Assembly: GCA_963977525.1 (NCBI GenBank)
Contig: CAXBPC010000006.1
Coordinates: 1 to 64,000, forward strand
Direction: 5' to 3'
From: Ancylomarina sp963977525
Lineage (GTDB): Bacteria; Bacteroidota; Bacteroidia; Bacteroidales; Marinifilaceae
DNA length: 64,000 bases
In this document: one piece after another, positions 8,191 to 18,348 of the stretch
Layout: every line of letters begins with the position of its first letter
Numbering within the stretch: position 1 is the first letter of the stretch
Program-made: the position numbers and the translations under genes
The notes under the pieces: model-generated
What the model was told of the DNA's origin: nothing
Database searches by the model: none
The model's input: the letters and a program-made list of their open reading frames with translations, nothing else

Positions 8191-9522
8191 TTATTGGTTT
8201 AGTCTAACCTTAGTTGTTTCGTTAATCCAAGAACCAACCTTGTATGATCCACCTTCTTTAAGGCCTTGCATAAATCCTTCTTCTTTACCAGGGAAATATT
8301 TTGAATAAGTATTAATCAACTTGTTAGCTTCAACAGAACATTCAGAATCTACACTTTTTGCTTTCATAAATTTATCAATAGCAACCCAGTATACAGCTTG
8401 CTTCTCGTGAGCCTTCCCAGGGAAAGTTTTGATTGCTGCAACATAAGCCTTACCAATTACGATATATGGTTGTCCCCAGTTAGGCTTATTCTCAATAGCA
8501 GCATATGCATGCTTTCTTGAACCAATTAAATCATTTTCACTAATTAAAATTAGCGCCATCTTATAGTGAAGTTCTGCTTTAACTTCAGCATCTTCCTCTA
8601 ATGCAATTGATTTCTTGAAATAATCTTTACTCTTAGAATATTGCTTTTTCGTAAAGAACATCTTAGCAAGATTGTGAGCTGCATCAGCACTAGGCTCAAG
8701 CTTGTATTTTTGCTCAGCAACTTTTGCATATAAAGCACCATCCTCACACTCCTGACGGTTCAACATTTTCATTATCTTGTTGATCAAAACCATATCCTCA
8801 GGATTAGCTTCGAACTTAGGCGTGAAAATGCTACTTAAAGTTTCACAATCAGCTACACCTGCAGCAAAGAAATCATTCTCAACATTAGCAATAGCACCTT
8901 TAACATTTGAAGCTTTCTTAGGATATTTCTCCATTCTAACTTTCAAAAGATCCATGAATGCTAAATAATCGTTAATTAATAATTCTGGAGCCAATTCCTT
9001 AGCCATTACTAAAAGTTTACCAGCTTCCATTGTTTTATTAACTACAGCTTCCTCAGAGTCAACACCACGCATAGAAATAGACTTCTGCATAATAGTGTAT
9101 GCTTCTTTCACCTTCGTCATGTTTTTCTTATTGAAAGCAAACAAGTCACCACCTTTACGTCCAAGAATCCATCCTGCAGGATATTTTCTATTCGTACCGT
9201 AATACTTAATTCTTTGATCGTAAACCATCATTAAAGTATCAACATATTTCTTATCCTTGGTAGCATAATACATACCACGCATAATTTTCACACCATTAGT
9301 GTAAGTTGATCTTTGAAATTTAGGTGCGTTATTGAAGACATATCTCCAACCAGGAAGAGCTTCTTTATAATTCTTTTGCTTTACCATCTCTCCATAAAGA
9401 GAAGCACTCAAAATTGTTTTTACACTATCTACTCCATACTTCGACTCTTTGGTCTGAGCATTTACTCCGAACATTGTCGATAGCATAAGGACAGCTGTTA
9501 GGATTGTAAGTCTAGTTTTCAT
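8191..9522 (-). CDS. Secreted TPR protein
   Basis: A 443-residue protein with a cleavable signal peptide (residues 1-22, ending NAQ). The remainder is alpha-helical with tetratricopeptide-type repeats, clearest at residues about 265-370 (AAHNLAKMFFTKKQYSKSKD; AELHYKMALILISENDLIGS). TPR proteins act as assembly platforms; the constant position upstream of lptC in Bacteroidota suggests a periplasmic envelope task, but no precise function is known to me. The upstream gap of 228 bp holds no gene; some relatives carry an outer-membrane protein gene there. Confidence 0.8.
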   Translation of the reverse strand: MKTRLTILTAVLMLSTMFGVNAQTKESKYGVDSVKTILSASLYGEMVKQKNYKEALPGWRYVFNNAPKFQRSTYTNGVKIMRGMYYATKDKKYVDTLMMVYDQRIKYYGTNRKYPAGWILGRKGGDLFAFNKKNMTKVKEAYTIMQKSISMRGVDSEEAVVNKTMEAGKLLVMAKELAPELLINDYLAFMDLLKVRMEKYPKKASNVKGAIANVENDFFAAGVADCETLSSIFTPKFEANPEDMVLINKIMKMLNRQECEDGALYAKVAEQKYKLEPSADAAHNLAKMFFTKKQYSKSKDYFKKSIALEEDAEVKAELHYKMALILISENDLIGSRKHAYAAIENKPNWGQPYIVIGKAYVAAIKTFPGKAHEKQAVYWVAIDKFMKAKSVDSECSVEANKLINTYSKYFPGKEEGFMQGLKEGGSYKVGSWINETTKVRLNQ

Positions 9523-9750
9523 GATACTATATTTTAATAATCTAGTTAGTTATTGTGTCAACGTTAAAACCTTAATATTTTTAAATATAATTAATCTCAA
9601 AGCAAAGCATATACCATTTTTTATATCTAATAGTTAAAAAAACTTAACGATAGATAGTATAAGTATTAGCCTAGAGATCTTAAAATTCTGACAAGTGCAA
9701 AACTATAAATAAAATAACAAGCAGCAAAACCTTCAAGAAGAATCTCGATA

Positions 9751-10479
9751 TCAGGAATTATTATAATTAAGAATAGCATTTAAACCACTCAATAAAAGAC
9801 CCTTACTGCACGATGTTATATTTTTCAATTTTGAACAAATAAAAGCAGAATCTCCTCCTGTAAGAAAAATTCTTGCTTTAGGATGCTTCTCTCTTAACTG
9901 ATTGATGTAAGAATCAACTTCGAAAAGGAGACTATTTTGAACGCCAGAGATAATTGCCTCCTCGGTATTCTTTCCAATTAAACCAAAAGAATCTGACTGT
10001 TTAAGCAATGGTAATTTCTTTGTAAATGAGTTTAAAGCTTTAAATCTCATACTTAATCCTGGAGAAATAGTTCCGCCAAGATATTCATTATCATCACTTA
10101 CAAAATCAAATGTAATAGCAGTGCCAGCATCAATTACTAAAAGATTTCTATTGGGACAAAGAAAATTAGCTCCTACGCAAGCAGCCAAACGATCATACCC
10201 CAATGTTTCTTTCGATTCATAAAGATTACTTAAAGGAGTTGGTGTGTTCTGATCGAAAAAGATAAGCTTCTCGAATTTTGATTCCAACTTATCAAGAAAA
10301 CCAGTTGGTTTTCCTTGAACTGATGATACAATAGCAGCATCAAGGTTTTGATACTTCTTCTGCCAATCTTCAATTAAAGTAATATCCTGAACTTGAGACA
10401 CACAAAACTCTAGCATTTCTCCCTTTTGAAAGAGTGCGTATTTGGTTTGTGTATTTCCTATGTCAATAATTAGATTCAT
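9751..10479 (-). CDS. coaX: Type III pantothenate kinase
   Basis: A 242-residue cytosolic enzyme of the ASKHA fold that phosphorylates pantothenate, the first step of coenzyme A synthesis. Visible signatures are DIGNT (residues 6-10), the GYDRLAACVGA segment, DAGTAITFDFV with the catalytic aspartate, GGTISPGLSMR and the C-terminal LTGGD. Length is normal for CoaX. It starts 8 bases after the mfd stop, so both genes are likely cotranscribed, an arrangement common in Bacteroidota. Confidence 0.95.
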   Translation of the reverse strand: MNLIIDIGNTQTKYALFQKGEMLEFCVSQVQDITLIEDWQKKYQNLDAAIVSSVQGKPTGFLDKLESKFEKLIFFDQNTPTPLSNLYESKETLGYDRLAACVGANFLCPNRNLLVIDAGTAITFDFVSDDNEYLGGTISPGLSMRFKALNSFTKKLPLLKQSDSFGLIGKNTEEAIISGVQNSLLFEVDSYINQLREKHPKARIFLTGGDSAFICSKLKNITSCSKGLLLSGLNAILNYNNS

Positions 10480-10487
10480 AGCTTATC

Positions 10488-13400
10488 TTACAAAGTTACA
10501 GGTTCTGAAAATTTTGACAAAATATCACTTGCATGTTTAATGCTTGTCACATTTTCGAAGCTCAAACTCAGCTTATGCCTAGCCTCTTTCATTTTACAAG
10601 GCATGGCTTGTGATTGCACAAAGCCTAAAACTTTCGAAAATTGTGGCGATTGATAATAGGCAGATTGGTGATCGTTCACAAAGTAAAGAACCATTTTTCT
10701 TGATTTCAGAATCAGCTTCTCAATTCCTAGATCAAGTGCAAACCATCTTAAGCGAACCACATTAAGCAATTCAACAGATGCTTCTGGAATTTCACCAAAT
10801 CGATCTTTAAGTTGAATTGCAAAAGCTTCAATTTCCTCTTCCTTTTGAATATTATCCAATTCGCGATACAATCTAATACGTTCTGAAATACTTTCGATAT
10901 ATGATTCTGGGAATAAAACTTCCAAATCTGTATCAATCTGACAATCGGTAATAAAACGCTTGACTTCTATTTCCTCTTGTGCTTTTTCTTCAGCGAACAC
11001 ATCTTTAAACTCAGTCTCTTTAAGTTCTAAAATAGCTTCATTCAAAATTCTCTGATAGGTTTCATATCCAATATCTGAAATAAAACCACTTTGCTCACCA
11101 CCTAATAAATTACCAGCACCTCTGATATCTAAATCTTGCATGGCAATATTAAATCCACTTCCAAGTTCTGAAAAACTCTCAATTGCATTCAAACGCTGAC
11201 GTGCTTCCTGAGTCATCGACTCCATAGGTGGCGTAAGTAGATAACAGAAAGCTTTCTTGTTTGAACGACCTACACGTCCACGTAATTGATGCAGTTCACT
11301 TAAGCCAAAATTCTGCCCATTATTGATAAGAATAGTATTCGCATTAGGAATATCAAGCCCCGATTCAATAATTGTTGTTGCAATTAAAACATCGTAATCA
11401 CCTCGAATAAAGTCAAGCATGATTTTCTCAAGCTTAGGTCCGTCCATTTGCCCATGAGCCACAATGGTTGAAATGCCAGGAACAACACGATGCAACATTG
11501 CCTCTACTTCGTGAATATTCTGAACTCTATTGTGAATAAAGAAAACTTGGCCATTTCTCTCAACTTCATATGTTATCGCTTCGCGAATAATATCTTCGTT
11601 AAAATTGTGAATCTCGGTAGCAATTGGATAACGGTTTGGTGGAGCCGTATTAATAATAGATAAATCTCGTGCTCCCATCAGTGAAAACTGAAGCGTACGA
11701 GGAATAGGCGTAGCTGTTAATGTCAAGGTATCGACATTAACTTTCATTTGCTTCAACTTCTCTTTTACGGATACGCCAAACTTTTGTTCTTCATCAACAA
11801 TGAGCAAGCCCAGATCCTTAAATTGAATATCTTTACTAATTATTCGATGCGTCCCTATTAATATATCAACCTTTCCTGCCTTTAAATTCTTAAGAGTTTC
11901 TTTCTGATCCTTCGGCTTTCGCATTCGCGAGATATAATCGATAGTACAAGGAAAATCTTTCAGTCGATCAGTAAAAGTCTTAAAATGTTGAAAAGCTAAG
12001 ATGGTTGTAGGAACTAGAATAGCAACTTGCTTATTATCGGCCACAGCCTTAAATGCAGCACGTATCGCAATTTCTGTTTTCCCAAAGCCAACATCACCAC
12101 AAACCAATCTATCCATAGGGAAAGGTGATTCCATGCCTTCTTTCACCGACTTAGTTGCTTTTACTTGATCGGGTGTGTCTTCATATATAAAAGAAGCTTC
12201 AAGCTCATCTTGCATAAAACTATCAGGACTAAATTGGAATCCTAGCTCAGCCTTACGTTTTGAATAGAGCAGAATAAGATCTTTAGCAATATCCTTGATC
12301 TTAGTCTTTGTCTTGTCTTTTAGTTTTTGCCAAGCACCAGTTCCAAGTTTATATATTTTAGGTGCAGATCCATCTTTACCTTTATACTTAGATATTTTAT
12401 GCAATGAGTGTAGACTCACATAAAGAATATCATCATCTTTATATACTAGACGAATAACTTCTTGCGATTTTCCATTTGTTTCTATGCGTTGCAAACCTCC
12501 AAAACGACCAATTCCATGATCTGAATGCACAATATAATCGCCAGGATGGAGTCTATTTATTTCTTTTAAGGTAACGGTTTCTTTGGCCTTATGAACCGTT
12601 GCGTTCTTTAATTTGAACTTATGGTGTCTGTCAAAAATCTGATGATCGGTAAAACAAGTAATTCTTAGATCTGAATCGGAGAAACCTTGATGTAAAGTGC
12701 GATTTACATCGGTAAAGATAACTTCTATCCCTTTGTCTTCGAATATACTGTGTATACGTTCTATCTGCTTAGGGTTATCAGAAAAGATATAATTCTCAAA
12801 TGCCTTTGCATTATTATTTAACAACTCTTGACCTAAGAGGTCGAAATTCTTATTAAAAGCGGGTTGTGGACTCTGATTGAACTCAATAACATTTTCTGCA
12901 GGGAAGTAGAACTTCTGTCCGAATTCCAAACCAGCAAAAGCATTAAGTTGATCTATGAAATCGACCCCGTGTATTAAATAATCATTAGCCGCTATTCTAT
13001 CTTCACCAAACTCAATATAGGCTTTCTTTTCTGTCGTCTTTTCGAATATCGAATTGATTCTATCTGCAATAAATGCGACATTTTTCACCCAGCAAATAGA
13101 ATTTTCTGGTAAGAATTTAAAGAATGATATTCTAGCTTCATCATTTACATTCTCCTGTATATTAGGAATGATATCAACTGTGTTCTTCTTCTCTTTTGAC
13201 AATTGATTCTCAATATCAAACAAGCGAATGGAATCGACTTCTTCTCCAAAAAAATCAACACGATAAGGGTATTCATCTGAAAAAGAGAAAATATCGATGA
13301 TTGAACCACGAATTGAATATTGACCAGGTCCAACAACAAAATCAGCCCTCTCGAATTTATAATTAACCAACACCTCTTCGATAAACTCGGGAGATAGTTT

Positions 13401-13847
13401 CTCACCTACTTTAATCTTAAGGGTATTTTCTTCTAGCTGAGCCTGACTAATCACTTTTTCGGCTATAGCCTCTGGAAAAGTGACAATGTAACTTGGATTC
13501 TGATTCGTAAGTAAGCGGTTTAAGACCTCAGCACGCAGTATAATATTGGATTTATCAGTTGTTTCGTACTGAGCAGATCGCTTAAAAGACGAAGGGAAAT
13601 ACAGGACTTGTTTATCATCTAACAAGGTGCAAAGATCATTATAGAAATAAGCAGCCTCTTCTTTATCATTCAAAACAAAAACTTGAGCTTTCTTTTCATT
13701 AGGAAGAGAAGCAGCCAAGACAGCCAAAGCCGAACCTTGCAAGCCTTTAATATGAATCTTTGTTTGAGACTCTTGTTCTATAAATTTCTGGATGCTATAA
13801 CGAGCGGGATGCTCATTAAATAGTTTGATAATTTGATCTAATTCCAA
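10488..13847 (-). CDS. mfd: Transcription-repair coupling factor Mfd
   Basis: A 1,119-residue DNA translocase that removes stalled RNA polymerase and recruits UvrA. Order of parts: UvrB-like region (1-340), RNA polymerase interaction domain (about 440-540, HPGDYIVHSDHGIGRFGG), then the two RecG-like motor domains with Walker A GDVGFGKTEIA, the DEEQKFGV box, TLTATPIPRTL and QLRGRVGRSNKKAFCYLL, and a C-terminal TRCF domain. The start is a TTG, not ATG: AGGAG lies 6 bases before it (minus strand AGGAGAAACATTGGAA), which decides the start. coaX follows directly. Confidence 0.96.
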   Translation of the reverse strand: MELDQIIKLFNEHPARYSIQKFIEQESQTKIHIKGLQGSALAVLAASLPNEKKAQVFVLNDKEEAAYFYNDLCTLLDDKQVLYFPSSFKRSAQYETTDKSNIILRAEVLNRLLTNQNPSYIVTFPEAIAEKVISQAQLEENTLKIKVGEKLSPEFIEEVLVNYKFERADFVVGPGQYSIRGSIIDIFSFSDEYPYRVDFFGEEVDSIRLFDIENQLSKEKKNTVDIIPNIQENVNDEARISFFKFLPENSICWVKNVAFIADRINSIFEKTTEKKAYIEFGEDRIAANDYLIHGVDFIDQLNAFAGLEFGQKFYFPAENVIEFNQSPQPAFNKNFDLLGQELLNNNAKAFENYIFSDNPKQIERIHSIFEDKGIEVIFTDVNRTLHQGFSDSDLRITCFTDHQIFDRHHKFKLKNATVHKAKETVTLKEINRLHPGDYIVHSDHGIGRFGGLQRIETNGKSQEVIRLVYKDDDILYVSLHSLHKISKYKGKDGSAPKIYKLGTGAWQKLKDKTKTKIKDIAKDLILLYSKRKAELGFQFSPDSFMQDELEASFIYEDTPDQVKATKSVKEGMESPFPMDRLVCGDVGFGKTEIAIRAAFKAVADNKQVAILVPTTILAFQHFKTFTDRLKDFPCTIDYISRMRKPKDQKETLKNLKAGKVDILIGTHRIISKDIQFKDLGLLIVDEEQKFGVSVKEKLKQMKVNVDTLTLTATPIPRTLQFSLMGARDLSIINTAPPNRYPIATEIHNFNEDIIREAITYEVERNGQVFFIHNRVQNIHEVEAMLHRVVPGISTIVAHGQMDGPKLEKIMLDFIRGDYDVLIATTIIESGLDIPNANTILINNGQNFGLSELHQLRGRVGRSNKKAFCYLLTPPMESMTQEARQRLNAIESFSELGSGFNIAMQDLDIRGAGNLLGGEQSGFISDIGYETYQRILNEAILELKETEFKDVFAEEKAQEEIEVKRFITDCQIDTDLEVLFPESYIESISERIRLYRELDNIQKEEEIEAFAIQLKDRFGEIPEASVELLNVVRLRWFALDLGIEKLILKSRKMVLYFVNDHQSAYYQSPQFSKVLGFVQSQAMPCKMKEARHKLSLSFENVTSIKHASDILSKFSEPVTL

Positions 13848-13957
13848 TGTTTCTCCTTTTTTGTAATGCTCACAAATTTAGGGAAATTGTTTGGGAATAG
13901 ATAATTGAACCAAATTATAGAATTTCAACCCGTCAATGCCCAACTCATACAACACAA

Positions 13958-13986
13958 AAAAGCAGAACTGAAATCAGTACTGCTTT
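13958..13986 (-). terminator. Terminator of fbp
   Basis: AAAGCAG-A-ACTG pairs with CAGT-A-CTGCTTT around a 4-base loop; on the minus strand it is followed by TTTT. It lies 25 bases past the fbp stop. Confidence 0.75.
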
Positions 13987-14011
13987 AAAATATTTTATTC
14001 AAAAAAAGAAT

Positions 14012-15034
14012 TTAGATCTTATTAAAAAAGTCCAAAAAATCTTCAGCTTTCTTTACCATTGCTGATGAACCTGTATAGAAAGGAACACGTTGGTGAATTG
14101 ATTCTGGCTTGATTTTCAAGATACGCTCAATCCCATTTGTAGCTTTACCACCCGCTTGCTCTGCAATAAAAGCAATTGGATTACATTCGTAAAGCAAACG
14201 TAACTTACCATTACTATTCTTACTTGTATTTGGATAAATAAAGATTCCACCCTTAAGTAAATTCCTATGAAAATCAGCCACTAGTGACCCAATATATCGA
14301 GATGTATAAGGTCGGTTTGTCTTCGTATCTTTTTCCTGACAGTACTTAATATACTTCTTTACACCTGCTGGAAGATTAATATAATTCCCTTCGTTGATGG
14401 AATAAATATTTCCATTCTTTGGGGTCTTGATATTAGGATGTGAAAGACAAAACTCACCAATTGAAGGATCAAGGGTAAATCCATTTACACCGTTACCTGT
14501 TGTATAAACAAGCATAGTCGAAGATCCATAAATCACATAACCTGCTGCAACCTGCTTCGTTCCTTCTTGCAAGAAATCTTCATCTGTGGGTAACTCTCCT
14601 TTTTTGCTTACACGAAGGTAGATAGAAAAGATTGTTCCTATCGAAACATTCACGTCAATATTCGATGAGCCATCAAGAGGATCCATACAAAAAACGTACT
14701 TGGCGTCACGTCCCATTTCATCATCAAAAATGATAATTTCTTCATTTTCCTCAGAAGCAATTGCAGCACATTCACCACTTGCTCTCATTGCTCTTATGAA
14801 ATGATTATCTGCAAAAACATCTAATTTCTGTTGATCCTCACCTTGTACATTTTTATCTCCATGAGCTCCTAAAACATCAACTAAACCTGCTTTATTTACG
14901 GCACGGTTAACAATCTTAGATGCAATTCCAAGGTGATGTAGCAAACGTGATAATTCACCTGAAGCGTTAGGATATTCAGCTTGACGCTGAATAATGAACT
15001 GATTCAGAGTTTGAACGTTATTGTGTTCAGTCAT
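14012..15034 (-). CDS. fbp: Class I fructose-1,6-bisphosphatase
   Basis: A 340-residue cytosolic enzyme that converts fructose-1,6-bisphosphate to fructose-6-phosphate for gluconeogenesis. The metal and phosphate site is seen in CMDPLDGSSNIDVN, preceded by the acidic EENEEIIIF loop; further class I signatures are GYVIYGSSTMLVYTTG and KLRLLYECNPIAFIAEQAGG. Length matches the family (330-340). It is single-gene with its own terminator, and divergent from the aspartate kinase gene, with 211 bp between the two starts for both promoters. Confidence 0.96.
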   Translation of the reverse strand: MTEHNNVQTLNQFIIQRQAEYPNASGELSRLLHHLGIASKIVNRAVNKAGLVDVLGAHGDKNVQGEDQQKLDVFADNHFIRAMRASGECAAIASEENEEIIIFDDEMGRDAKYVFCMDPLDGSSNIDVNVSIGTIFSIYLRVSKKGELPTDEDFLQEGTKQVAAGYVIYGSSTMLVYTTGNGVNGFTLDPSIGEFCLSHPNIKTPKNGNIYSINEGNYINLPAGVKKYIKYCQEKDTKTNRPYTSRYIGSLVADFHRNLLKGGIFIYPNTSKNSNGKLRLLYECNPIAFIAEQAGGKATNGIERILKIKPESIHQRVPFYTGSSAMVKKAEDFLDFFNKI

Positions 15035-15245
15035 TTTTTTTGGCTTTTGGTTTGGCTTTTGTTTAGTGGCATAAAGTTAATTGTTTTTATTAAACCTCCT
15101 AAAGCTTATATCAAACGTGTGCGACGATGTTTTCTGTTAAAAAAATACAATGATAGGTTCTTGCTTTGCTTTATTTATTACTTTCATACATCGGTAGTTT
15201 TTATGATTATCGTTTTTTTTATTTTCAGATTAAAATAAGATCAGA

Positions 15246-16511
15246 ATGGATGTTTTTAAATTTGGTGGAGCCTCAGTAAACTCAGCAGAAGGTGTTCAGA
15301 ATTTCTTTAAGATTGTACAATCTTATAAGAACGAGAGCCTTATTGTAGTTTCGGCAATGGGTAAAACCACTAACGCCTTAGAACAAATAGTTGATAACTT
15401 TTTTCATAAAAAGGATGATTTAGTACAGAAACAATTTGAAGAAGTCAAAGCATATCATTTTGAAATAATCGAGGCTTTATTTTCAAAAACCGATACAGGC
15501 TCTTTTGAAAAAATTGAAGCTCTATTTAATGAGCTAAATACTTATCTTCAAAAACCAGCATCGCTTAATTACGAATTTGAATACGATCAAATTGTAGCCT
15601 ATGGCGAACTTCTATCAACGACAATCATCTCGGAATACCTTCGTCAAAAAGGTGTGAAAAATAAATGGGTTGATATTAGAAGATACCTAAAGACCAATGA
15701 TACATTTGGTGAAGCAAAAGTTGACTGGGAGCTATCAAGACAATTAATCCCAACTGCTTTTACTTTCAACGATACCTTTATATACATTACTCAAGGTTTT
15801 ATAGGTGGAACCACCTCCAATTTAACAACAACACTTGGTAGAGAAGGTTCAGATTATACAGCTGCCATCCTCGCTAACATTTTAGATGCCAAAGAGGTTT
15901 CAATTCTTAAAGATGTACCTGGTGTGATGAATGCAGATCCAAAGTGGTTACCAGATGCTAAGCAGTTAAAACGAATTTCGTACCAAGAGGCCATTGAACT
16001 TGCCTTTTTCGGTGCCAAGGTGATTCACCCTAAAACCATACAGCCAATTCGTGAAAAGAACATTCCAATGTTTGTTCGTTCGTTCATCAATTTTCATGAG
16101 CAAGGCACCATGGTGAGTTCGGCTGCAATTGAAAAGAGTGCTAAGATTCCAATCTTTATTCAGAAAAAGGATCAAATATTGATCTCTATTCGTCCGAAAA
16201 ACTATTCTTTCGTAATAGAAGAAAATCTAGGTCCAATTTTCTCGATGATTGCTAAGTATAGACTAAAAGTAAACCTAACTCAGAATTCAGCAATCAGCTT
16301 TTCGTTATGTGTTGATAATAGCAAAAACATAGATAAACTGATTGAGGCTCTTAAAGCAGATTACGAAGTGAGATACAATGACAAGCTTGAATTAATTACA
16401 ATACGTCATTACGATACCGATTCGATTAATCAGATGACTGAAGGACGAAACATACTACTGGAGCAGAAAAGTAGAGATACAGCTCAGTATGTACTCGAAT
16501 GCGACTCATAA
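15246..16511 (+). CDS. Monofunctional aspartate kinase
   Basis: A 421-residue enzyme that phosphorylates aspartate, the entry to lysine/diaminopimelate, threonine and methionine synthesis. The amino acid kinase domain covers residues 1-275 with the family start FKFGGASV, the GFIGGTTSNLTTTLGREGSD segment (GRGGSD-type motif) and KDVPGVMNADPK. Residues about 300-410 are an ACT-type regulatory region. Bacteroidota usually carry a second, fused kinase-homoserine dehydrogenase; this short one is often linked to the DAP branch, which fits the DAP-type MurE in this window (inference). Confidence 0.92.
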   Translation: MDVFKFGGASVNSAEGVQNFFKIVQSYKNESLIVVSAMGKTTNALEQIVDNFFHKKDDLVQKQFEEVKAYHFEIIEALFSKTDTGSFEKIEALFNELNTYLQKPASLNYEFEYDQIVAYGELLSTTIISEYLRQKGVKNKWVDIRRYLKTNDTFGEAKVDWELSRQLIPTAFTFNDTFIYITQGFIGGTTSNLTTTLGREGSDYTAAILANILDAKEVSILKDVPGVMNADPKWLPDAKQLKRISYQEAIELAFFGAKVIHPKTIQPIREKNIPMFVRSFINFHEQGTMVSSAAIEKSAKIPIFIQKKDQILISIRPKNYSFVIEENLGPIFSMIAKYRLKVNLTQNSAISFSLCVDNSKNIDKLIEALKADYEVRYNDKLELITIRHYDTDSINQMTEGRNILLEQKSRDTAQYVLECDS

Positions 16512-16650
16512 ATTAACATGAATTCCGATTATTAAAATTTAGGTGCACATATTAATAAGTTGTGCGTCGTGCGAAAAAGCCAATGGAAAAAGAATCGAAT
16601 GATAATATTAAACTACATTTGACTCATTATTTAAATAGATAACAAAGACC

Positions 16651-16974
16651 ATGACAAAATTATCATCAAAACCATCACCAGAAGCAAAAGCACTTTCACT
16701 TTTTTTAATGGCTTATAAATCGACTGACCCAGTTTACAAAGAGAAATCTAAACGTATTAATAAACGCTGGGGCATGGTGTTATCAGATGAAATAAGCAGA
16801 GCTGACTATAATGAAGAGGTGCTTAAAATGTTAACAGCCTATGGCGGTTATGAAGAAGTTGTAGAGAAAACAGTTAAGTTTTACATCGAAAAAACTGGCG
16901 AGTGGACACTAAAGGGTAATGACAAATATTGCCAAGATGCTCAACTAGTTGCTGATAAACTATTGAAAAAGTAG
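16651..16974 (+). CDS. Hypothetical cytosolic protein
   Basis: A 107-residue charged, alpha-helical protein without signal peptide or membrane segment; Lys and Glu are abundant. I do not recognise a domain. The reading frame begins at ATG after AACAAAGACC and is followed closely by the first copy of a repeated terminator element, which supports it as a real transcription unit. Confidence 0.55.
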   Translation: MTKLSSKPSPEAKALSLFLMAYKSTDPVYKEKSKRINKRWGMVLSDEISRADYNEEVLKMLTAYGGYEEVVEKTVKFYIEKTGEWTLKGNDKYCQDAQLVADKLLKK

Positions 16975-17010
16975 ACAGACTAAAGGCCAGTTTCGCCTTC
17001 TAGAATATAT

Positions 17011-17045
17011 AGCCCATACTCCCACAAGAGTTTGGGCTTTTTTTA
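17011..17045 (+). terminator. Repeated terminator element, copy 1
   Basis: AGCCCATACTC pairs with GAGTTTGGGCT (one mismatch) around CCACAA and is followed by TTTTTTT. The element, including the TCTAGAATATAT before it and ATGC after it, recurs almost unchanged at 18140-18189 and in decayed form at 18902-18943. Confidence 0.8.
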
Positions 17046-17273
17046 TGCCCAGGACTCAACTAGCTTTCTTAAGCAGAAACATTCTATTTTACATCTAATT
17101 ATAGTTTTACTCAAGCAACTAATACTGTTTACTTAATTGTTTTCATAAATTTGGATCTATTAGAATTAAAGTGCGCTTATTCTACCAATAAACTATAATA
17201 ATGCGTACAGATCAACAAAGTGTAAGTAAATATGATACAAAAATATAGAAACAATTAATTACAAAATTAAACT

Positions 17274-18047
17274 ATGAAAAAGACAATTCTTATTGCTATA
17301 CTCTTATTATCAACTATTTTGAGTAATGCTCAAGATAAAATGACAAATCAATCAATTATCGATTTAATGGATTTAGGATTTGAAAGTGAAGTAATTAAAG
17401 CTAAGATTAACTCATCAACTTCAGAATTTGATACTTCAATTGAACAACTTAAAAAGTTAAAAGAAAAAGGGGTTTCATCGGATATTTTAGCTTTAATGAT
17501 TGATAAGTCTAAGGTGGATATTGAGAGTGGAGTATTTTACTATCAGAATGATGAATTATTAGAAATTCAACCTTCAGTATTTTCTGGAACTAGGACTAAT
17601 GCTCTTGGTGCCGCATTCTCTTATGGAATTGCACCTGCAAAGATTAAATCTTATATCAACGATAAGACTTCTTCTAATATGCTGAACTCAACCAATGTAG
17701 TTTTCATTTTTCAATTTGACTTAAAAAATAAAAATAATTTAGGTAGTGGAAATTGGTGGTTTAAAGCTGCATCTTCTCCTAATGAATTTGCACTTACAAA
17801 ATTAAAACAGAAAAAAAATCGTAGAGAGTTGACAACAGGAAAAGTTAGAGGAATAACTGCATCTACTCAAATGGGGATTGATTCGAAAAATTCAGTTAAA
17901 TTAAATATTGAAGATCTAGGAAATGGGAAATTCAAAGTTACACCAGTATCAAATTTAGAATCTGGCGAATATTGTTTTTTCTATCAAGGGACTATTCCAA
18001 TGGGAGGATATAATAATCAATCTATATTTGATTTTTCAATACAATAA
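17274..18047 (+). CDS. Secreted protein with repeat-type N-terminal helical module
   Basis: A 257-residue protein with a signal peptide (residues 1-20, cut after SNAQ). Residues 22-75 match a helical module often found at the N-terminus of secreted Bacteroidota and Acidobacteriota proteins (a MTNQSIIDLMDLGFESEVI helix, then a FDTS turn and LKEKGVSSDILALMI). The C-terminal part, residues 80-257, is beta-rich and ends with SGEYCFFYQGTI and a final strand, resembling domains that present a C-terminal strand, but I cannot name it. The location is periplasm or outer surface. It is followed by copy 2 of the repeated terminator. Confidence 0.65.
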   Translation: MKKTILIAILLLSTILSNAQDKMTNQSIIDLMDLGFESEVIKAKINSSTSEFDTSIEQLKKLKEKGVSSDILALMIDKSKVDIESGVFYYQNDELLEIQPSVFSGTRTNALGAAFSYGIAPAKIKSYINDKTSSNMLNSTNVVFIFQFDLKNKNNLGSGNWWFKAASSPNEFALTKLKQKKNRRELTTGKVRGITASTQMGIDSKNSVKLNIEDLGNGKFKVTPVSNLESGEYCFFYQGTIPMGGYNNQSIFDFSIQ

Positions 18048-18348
18048 ATAACTACTTACAACACGGTATATGGCAACTAAGACTTTCGGTGATTTACGAA
18101 AGTCTTTTGCTTTTAATAAGCAACTCATAGTTTTGCCCTCTAGAATATATAGCCCATACTCCCACAAAGAGTTTGGGCTTTTTTTATGCACTGCCCTACT
18201 TCAAGATTGTCGATGTTCATATAGACTTTTCGTATGAGATTGAGGAAATTGCCTACCTAAAGATTCAAGAAGATTTTCAATCTTTGTCCTGTTCAAAATT
18301 ATCAACTGAAAATTGACAGAATAAACTAGTCAATACAAACCGAATAGA
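18048..18348. other. Intergenic stretch with terminator and a possible gene remnant
   Basis: The stretch holds a terminator copy (18151-18186). After it, 18189-18317 reads as an open plus-strand frame of about 40 codons without a start (from YFKIVDVHIDFSYEIEE to a TGA near 18315), with protein-like composition. This may be the tail of a decayed gene; it is too short to assign. Confidence 0.35.
18151..18186 (+). terminator. Repeated terminator element, copy 2
   Basis: Same stem as copy 1 with one extra A in the loop (CCACAAA) and the same seven-T tail and upstream TCTAGAATATAT. It lies about 100 bases past the secreted protein gene. Confidence 0.8.

Noticed and set aside
18189..18317. Pseudogene
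   Set aside because: About 40 protein-like codons without start or recognisable family; too short to support a call beyond a mention.
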